Assembly: GCA_032433765.1 (NCBI GenBank)
Contig: JAVIAB010000124.1
Coordinates: 71,473,746-71,537,745 of the forward strand
Reading direction: 5' to 3'
Source of the DNA: Megaustenia siamemsis
Taxonomy: Eukaryota; Mollusca; Gastropoda; Stylommatophora; Ariophantidae
Length of the DNA: 64,000 nt
Part shown: positions 58,994 to 64,000 of the stretch, piece by piece
Layout: every line of letters begins with the position of its first letter
Position numbering within the stretch: position 1 is the first letter of the stretch
The notes under the pieces: generated by a model
The model's input: the letters and a program-made list of their open reading frames with translations, nothing else
What the model was told of the DNA's origin: nothing
Database searches by the model: none
Position numbers and translations under genes: made by a program

Positions 58994-61150
58994 ATGTGCA
59001 AAAGGTCAATGTCACTCGTGGAGGAAAGTCTAAAGAATTAGGTTAAGGTGGGCAGACAAGAGGATAAAAATGAACAAAGGATGGTAACAATGGCAAGACC
59101 GGGAGTGAACATAACACATTTTTAAGAGATTGATGAGTGACTGATTGGGTAAAAAAACATCGACAGACGAACCAAAGGTCATTGTGGCGAGAAAAGTGGC
59201 GTGACCTGGAGACTTCGGAGGTTGGGTAGAGTAAGCGATGACGTCTTGTTTTTGGGGTCAAAGATTAAATCAACGTGGTGAATTTGGATTGGTTGCGCGA
59301 AGAGGTATTTAAACTTGTGCACAGACATTAGAACTAAAACAGAACTAAGAAAGAGGATAAAGATAGACCTATAGATAGGACGACTACTGCTACTGCGAGG
59401 ATGACTGCTATCTCTGCTATCAGAACTTCAACTACTAGGACGAGAACGGGAGGACGATGGACGTGTACATTGCACTACTACGACGGCTACTGCTACTCAT
59501 CATCAAGTACCGGGCCTGCTGGCGTAGGTGATCATGTCTCTCCACAACTTTCGATCTCGACAGCTATTTATCATTTCTTTTGTTGACCTTCTGCCAAGCC
59601 ATTCTCTTAAGCTGTCTGTTATTTTTCTCTTTGCTTCCTCTATCTCTTCGTCCCTCAATTTTTCCAGTTGTTACAATATATTCCAGCTCTTTTCTTCTCA
59701 TTACATGGCCAAAAACGATGATTGTTTCTTCCTAATATTGGAAATTAGCTCTCATTTTGCTTTGACCTATTTAAGAACATTTTCATTACTCTTCTTAACT
59801 GTCCATGGTACTCTCAACATTCTTCTGTAAAAACACATTTCTACAGACTCCAGTGATTTTCTTGTCTGTAGTCCTATTGTCCATGATTCGCATCCATATG
59901 TTAAGACTGGCTCTACATAACATTTAAAAACTCTTTTTCTTGTTTCTATTGTTCAAAATGGATTGCATAGTATCTTCCATATTTTTTTTTGGAAAGCTGC
60001 TTTTGCCTGAGCCATTCTGCATCTCACCTCTTTTGTACATCTTCCGTCTAAGGTTAACAAAGTTCCCAAATATTTAAATTCATTTACCTGTGTTAATATT
60101 GTTCCGCTTGTCTTTATTTTGCACTGAGGTGATGTCTTTTTCTTTGTTGTTACCATTACTTCTGACTTTTTGCTATTAAGGCTGAGTCCTTTAATTTTGA
60201 TAAGACTGTATCATCAGTATACCTTAGATTATTTATATTATGATCTCCAATTGTTATTCCAGGCATGCCCCTTATGGATCTTAAAATAATCCCACTATAA
60301 ATATTAAACAAATCTGGTGACAGTACACAACCTCGTCTAACACCCCATTTTATTTGTTGAAACATTCCCAATTGGTTTCCAGTTCTTATGGCCGCTGTTT
60401 GTTGCCAGTACATGTTCTTTATTATTCTTAGATCTTGGCTGTCTACGTTTATGCTGTCTAAAATGTTGATTATTTCTTGGTGCTTTACTTTGTCAAATGT
60501 CTTGGTGTAATAGATGAAACATAGGTATTGATATTTTTTAACCTCTATGGCTCTTTCTACTAAAGGTCTTATGATACATATGGCATTACTAATTCCTTTA
60601 TCTCCAACAAAACCACACTGTTCATCGCTAATTTCTGGACTGATTTTGTTTCGCACCCTTCGCATGATTATTTATTCGCTACTGCTACTACTATTAAGAT
60701 GAGACTACTTCTACTGCTACTATCACTTCATCAGCTACAAAAACATAGAGAGAAGGGCGTTGAGCCCAGACATTAGATGGAGCGGAAGGCTCAGAAGCTT
60801 AGATAGATGCCGGAAGGGTACTACCCTCAGAAGATATCATACAATCACCCGGAAGGAAAAAATCAGTGCGACATTATATATATACTTGCTGTCAGGGCAA
60901 AATAGTGTACACGTCATATAATTGTGACCTTGTATACCACTTGTGAATTGGGACATTAGATATTCTTAGAATTATGACATTATATGCTTTGATGAACTAT
61001 GAAACTATTTACCAGCACGTGAGTTGTCAGAAATGATACTTGAGAGGATTGTGACAGTTTTATCTTTTATTAATATTGTGAAATTAATGTGAACTTTACA
61101 TATCAGATGAGAAGAAGTTAAAAGTGTGTACATTAATGTCAGTGTTAACA
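58994..61150. other. Insertion-like block splitting the RNase H LINE, possible LTR
   Basis: This block lies between the two halves of the RNase H LINE and itself contains a LINE (59498-60677). Its start TGTGCAAAAGG and end GTGTTAACA give TG...CA edges. A GATTGGTTGCG and GAGGTATTTAAACTTG pair at about 59287-59318 is promoter-like. It may be a solo LTR, but this is unproven. Confidence 0.35.
59498..60677 (-). mobile_element. LINE alpha, 5'-truncated with 12-bp target duplication
   Basis: The minus strand encodes MRRVRNKISPEISDEQCGFV, DKVKHQEIINILDSIN, RRGCVLSPDLFNIYS and LRYTDDTVL (the catalytic YADD-type box, here YTDD) at 60156-60665. FKYLGTLLTLDGRC follows at 59953-60156, then the C-terminal region and the CTCTCCACAACTTTCGATC tail. 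GCTACTGCTACT at 59486-59497 and 60678-60689 is a perfect target duplication. A frameshift follows the RT active site. Confidence 0.9.
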
Positions 61151-61421
61151 ATGGTACAGTTACAATGGTACAGTTACAATGGTACAGTTACAATGGTACA
61201 GTTACAATGGTGCAATTACAATGGTACAGTTACAATGGTGCAATTACAATGGTACAGTTACAATGGTACAGTTACAATGGTACAGTTACAATGGTACAGT
61301 TACAATGGTACAGTTACAATGGTACAATTACAATGGTACAATTACAATGGTACAGTTACAATGGTACAGTTACAATGGTACAATTACAATGGTACAGTTA
61401 CAATGGTACAGTTACAATGGT
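61151..61421. repeat. 14-bp minisatellite, about 19 copies
   Basis: The unit is ATGGTACAGTTACA with variants ATGGTGCAATTACA and ATGGTACAATTACA. Three units make 42 bases, so all three forward frames are open and encode the same 14-residue cycle (MVQLQWYSYNGTVT). It borders the RNase H LINE 5' half. Confidence 0.97.
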
Positions 61422-61424
61422 GCG

Positions 61425-62800
61425 TTTAGAAGATACAATTACATACTCTCATCAGATTTGTGTCACATGTGGCCTGTTCTCTGCAATTCTGGTATGTCTC
61501 TGTATCGTTGTTCCCTTCATGCTCTGATGACGGTGCCAGAATATGGCTAACGATTTTTCTGAGCACACTTTTTACAGAAATCACCCCACTTGGCATCCTT
61601 AGCCTATTTAACACATAGTTTAAAGTGCATCATTTTTTGGTCGACCTCTTCTTTCAGACGCTTCAAGAGCTCAGGTTGTGTTCTTCCATTCCTTCTGGCT
61701 TTCTGCCATGTCTTGACCGTTAGTCTCTTGCTCCGCCAAGCTTCCTCGACTTCTACGTTCCACCATGGTGGTTGCGTCAATCTCTCCTGCCTCCTGCGAT
61801 GGACGCTCTGTTTCCTATGTCTGATTTTGCTAATGACATTCTGGTCTGTGTTCTCATAGTGGAATGTGTGATGCTTGCTTTTCTGGCTTCTATTTCTGCC
61901 TTTCTCAATTAGGATGACATATGGATAGTGATCACTTCCGTGGAATTCCAGTACACTCCACATACGAACCGGTGCGAAGGTCGAAGACACAAGTGCCAGG
62001 TCTATGACACTATATGTGTCCCCTGTTCGAGTGGCCATTCTGGTTAACCTTCCATCATTCAAGGACACTAAATCGGCCGACACCAGAGCGTTCTCTAGGT
62101 CTTCTCCCTGCTCGTTGGTTATGACGTTACACCACTGGTTGCCTCTAGCATTCAAGTCTCCGCAGAAAATGACCAACTCCTTCCCGAACGCGAAGAGATT
62201 CCCCCATTGTTATGTGTCCACCTTCTCATTACAGCATACACATTTACAACCACGAAATGAACTGGGGTCTGCACCCTAACCGCATGTACCTGCAATTGAG
62301 CATTGTCCCACGTAGACATATCAACCTCAGCTGCTACCATGTTGTTTCGCACAAGGATGGCCTGTCCAAGGTGTCTTCTATTGCAGAAACAATGAAATCC
62401 AGGACCACTAAATCTCCTATCACCAAGAATTATTTCTTGCAAAATCATTATTTCGGCGCCGCACAATAGTTTATCAAGAATGAGCCGTCGCTGATTTATG
62501 GTAGCACAGTTCCAGTATGTAACGCGCACATACTTTAGGCCTAGCCTCTTGCACATGGACCGTTTCTGACACATTCCGGCACGTTTTCCTTTTCTTGTTT
62601 TCCTTCTTCGATGTTATCGTTTAGGGTTTATCTGAATGTTTCTTGTCGTCATTGTTGATTTTGTCGCTGAAATTCGACGGCTGTGGATGGTCTAGACTCA
62701 GTCGGACGGTCCAGAACCCGTTTCCACGTTATGGACAGGCCAACCCCAGTCAATCAGCTCTTCGGCACGTGCATACAGTGAACTTTTATTTTCTAGATTC
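61425..62800 (-). mobile_element. RNase H LINE, 5' portion with endonuclease
   Basis: The minus strand holds the apurinic-type endonuclease. The N-terminal part at 62152-62574 shows VRVTYWNCATINQRRLILD, ILQEIILGDRRF, HLGQAILVRNN and VVVNVYAV. The C-terminal part at 61604-62176 shows VIFCGDLNARGNQWCN, DTYSVIDLALVSS and the catalytic FHGSDHYPYVI, then the basic linker LTQPPWWNVEVEEAW. One frameshift near 62165 splits it. The 5' untranslated region runs to about 62800 (TGGAAACGGGTTCTGGACCG). Together with 56810-58993 it forms a nearly complete element. Confidence 0.85.
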
Positions 62801-63026
62801 AGAACAAACGTCTCATACGTCTTGTAATAAAACAACCTTTGCTCGTCTGCATAAAAGCAACTAATTTAATAACACATTCAAATAATTATATTGATGTTAT
62901 TGACACAATTTATAATATTGTCAAAGTTATAGGAATGTCTGAAAATGCGCACATTGTTGAGCATAACATGGAGTTTATTTTATTTTATTTTTGCTACGTT
63001 AGAGCGAGATCAAAATGCACTCTTAC

Positions 63027-63266
63027 CTGTAAAACTGTAGCCATTAACTGCTCTGCCACTCAAAGGCACAGCAAACATCCAACCAATAATTCCTCCAATT
63101 GAATTCAAAGCCTGCATTGCTGCACCAAGACTATTCGGAACCCCGGAGATAACACTATATGCCCTTCCTTCAGTGGTCGCTACGTATGTATGCATTGATA
63201 AAACCCTGTCCAGTGACACGCCGTTCAGGGTTCCGTAAACAAGCCCGTTGACTTTTTGTGGCAAAC
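63027..63266 (-). CDS. Nidogen-like gene, exon encoding first part of G2 beta-barrel
   Basis: This internal exon has acceptor CAACTAG|G and donor ACAG|GTAAGA. It is 240 bp and encodes about 80 residues with the look of the N-terminal half of a nidogen G2 (G2F) barrel: VNGLVYGTLNGVSLD, then GWMFAVPLSG and a final NGYSFTG. In the family this barrel is extracellular and binds basement-membrane partners such as perlecan and collagen IV. The exon starts with two bases that complete a codon and ends with one spare base (phase 1), matching the next exon at 43574. The preceding exons lie beyond the right part of the window. Hemicentins also carry this domain, so nidogen versus hemicentin is undecided. 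The family call is firm. The exact ends are read by eye. Confidence 0.82.
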
Positions 63267-63469
63267 CTAGTTGAGATTGACGAGCTTGATTTTACACAGA
63301 AAGCCTACGACATTATATAAATGTCAATATCACTAACAAATTAGGATTTATGCTAATAAAGTCTACATTTTTATTAACAGTTTATAATAAAAAAATGTAA
63401 CCTAAGATACAACGTTTTTTTTTTTAAGCCAATGAAACAGATTGATTAGCAGGGTAGAGTTCTGCCCTA

Positions 63470-64000
63470 CCAAAGGAGGGATAAGACGTCTCCTTTCCTC
63501 TGCTAGTCTTCAGGACACCCTTGAGCAAGGTGGAGCTCACTATCAGGGTTACGTGAAGCCATTGGAGCAGGTGGTGGATGGTGTTGTGGGAGCAGCCGAC
63601 AAGTAGTGCCGGTTATGCTCCCCACTCCGTGATGACAGGCAGAGGATCTCACGTATAGAGACAATGGTTGTGGTCTCCGACTAGGAAAGTCACGGCCAAG
63701 AAGGAAAGGAATGGCAAACTGCCTTCTTGTATTGCCTGGTATAATTATGTCAAAATACAACTTAATATCTAGAGTTAATGACGTTAATGGGGACTCCACA
63801 GCCAGCTCGTTCCGTAGGAAGTGTCATCTGCTACAGGTGACACACGATCGTCATCAAACTACTGTATGCAAGATCAAAAAGAAAGAGACACTAGCAATAG
63901 GAACTTTGAACATTAGATAAGACTTCCAGGTTGGCAAACTAGAAAACATCAGCCAAGAAATGAAGAGAATGAAATTGAACATCTTGGGACTATGTGAAAT
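63470..64000 (+). mobile_element. 5' end of an RTE-like LINE
   Basis: A leader with AAAGGAATGGCAAACTGCC and similar words precedes the first endonuclease codons ETLAIGTLNIR, a stop, then VGKLENISQEMKRMKLNILG. This is the standard start of the endonuclease (W/L-N-V-R-T...GK...M....DILGLxE). A stop codon after the N-I-R breaks it. The element runs off the right edge. Its orientation is opposite to the host gene. Confidence 0.8.

Noticed and set aside
61124..61550. Three overlapping frames of 100-133 codons as genes
   Set aside because: All are the 14-bp minisatellite read in three frames.

Overview
The window is eukaryotic genomic DNA, almost certainly from an invertebrate animal and plausibly a mollusc (gastropod or a relative). 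The signs are an intron-rich gene with GT-AG exons, many decayed LINEs, RNase H-bearing non-LTR elements, a Penelope-like element, hAT transposons, tRNA-derived SINEs, long (AT)n tracts and several minisatellites. The species guess rests on general resemblance of the repeat families and is an inference. There is no prokaryotic organisation, no CRISPR array and no intact viral genome.

Only one host gene is supported. It lies on the minus strand, enters beyond position 63266 and leaves towards position 1, so the window holds its middle. Seven exons can be placed by splice sites and reading frame. Three of them (63027-63266, 43366-43574, 39760-39978) together encode a nidogen G2-type beta-barrel. 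Four more (36971-37093, 15653-15784, 10915-11046, 6950-7069) each encode one nidogen-type EGF module. Every junction is phase 1. The predicted product is a secreted basement-membrane or matrix protein of the nidogen/hemicentin-like class. One exon carries an apparent one-base frameshift in a run of five C.

The introns (up to about 21 kb) are filled with repeats. From left to right: a LINE split by a complete hAT transposon with terminal inverted repeats and target duplication (365-5640); Penelope-like remnants (6240-6835 and 8946-10010); RNase H LINE copies (7930-8945, 11310-14345, 37545-38715 and 56810-62800, the last nearly whole but split); an 81-bp x 19 minisatellite (17993-19531); an 89-bp x 14 satellite grown out of a LINE 3' end (21225-22470); two inverted copies of an unidentified repeat, called X here (22712-24377 and 28836-29978); a 26-bp x ~70 array (31994-33815); a second hAT relic (43860-45660); and a 14-bp array (61151-61421). 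The right edge holds the 5' end of another LINE (63470-64000).

The most unusual object is a 6.4-kb inverted-repeat structure at 48306-54672. Its two arms are about 2.2 kb each, and each starts with an inward-facing TATATAAAAGG box and contains CATCATCATGTGCCACC-type and (CTCTCTCC)n-like repeats. They flank a spacer that carries a second, nested 160-bp hairpin and a 143-bp degenerate tandem repeat. It resembles a foldback transposon, or a locus able to make long hairpin RNA. No transposase gene was recognised in it.
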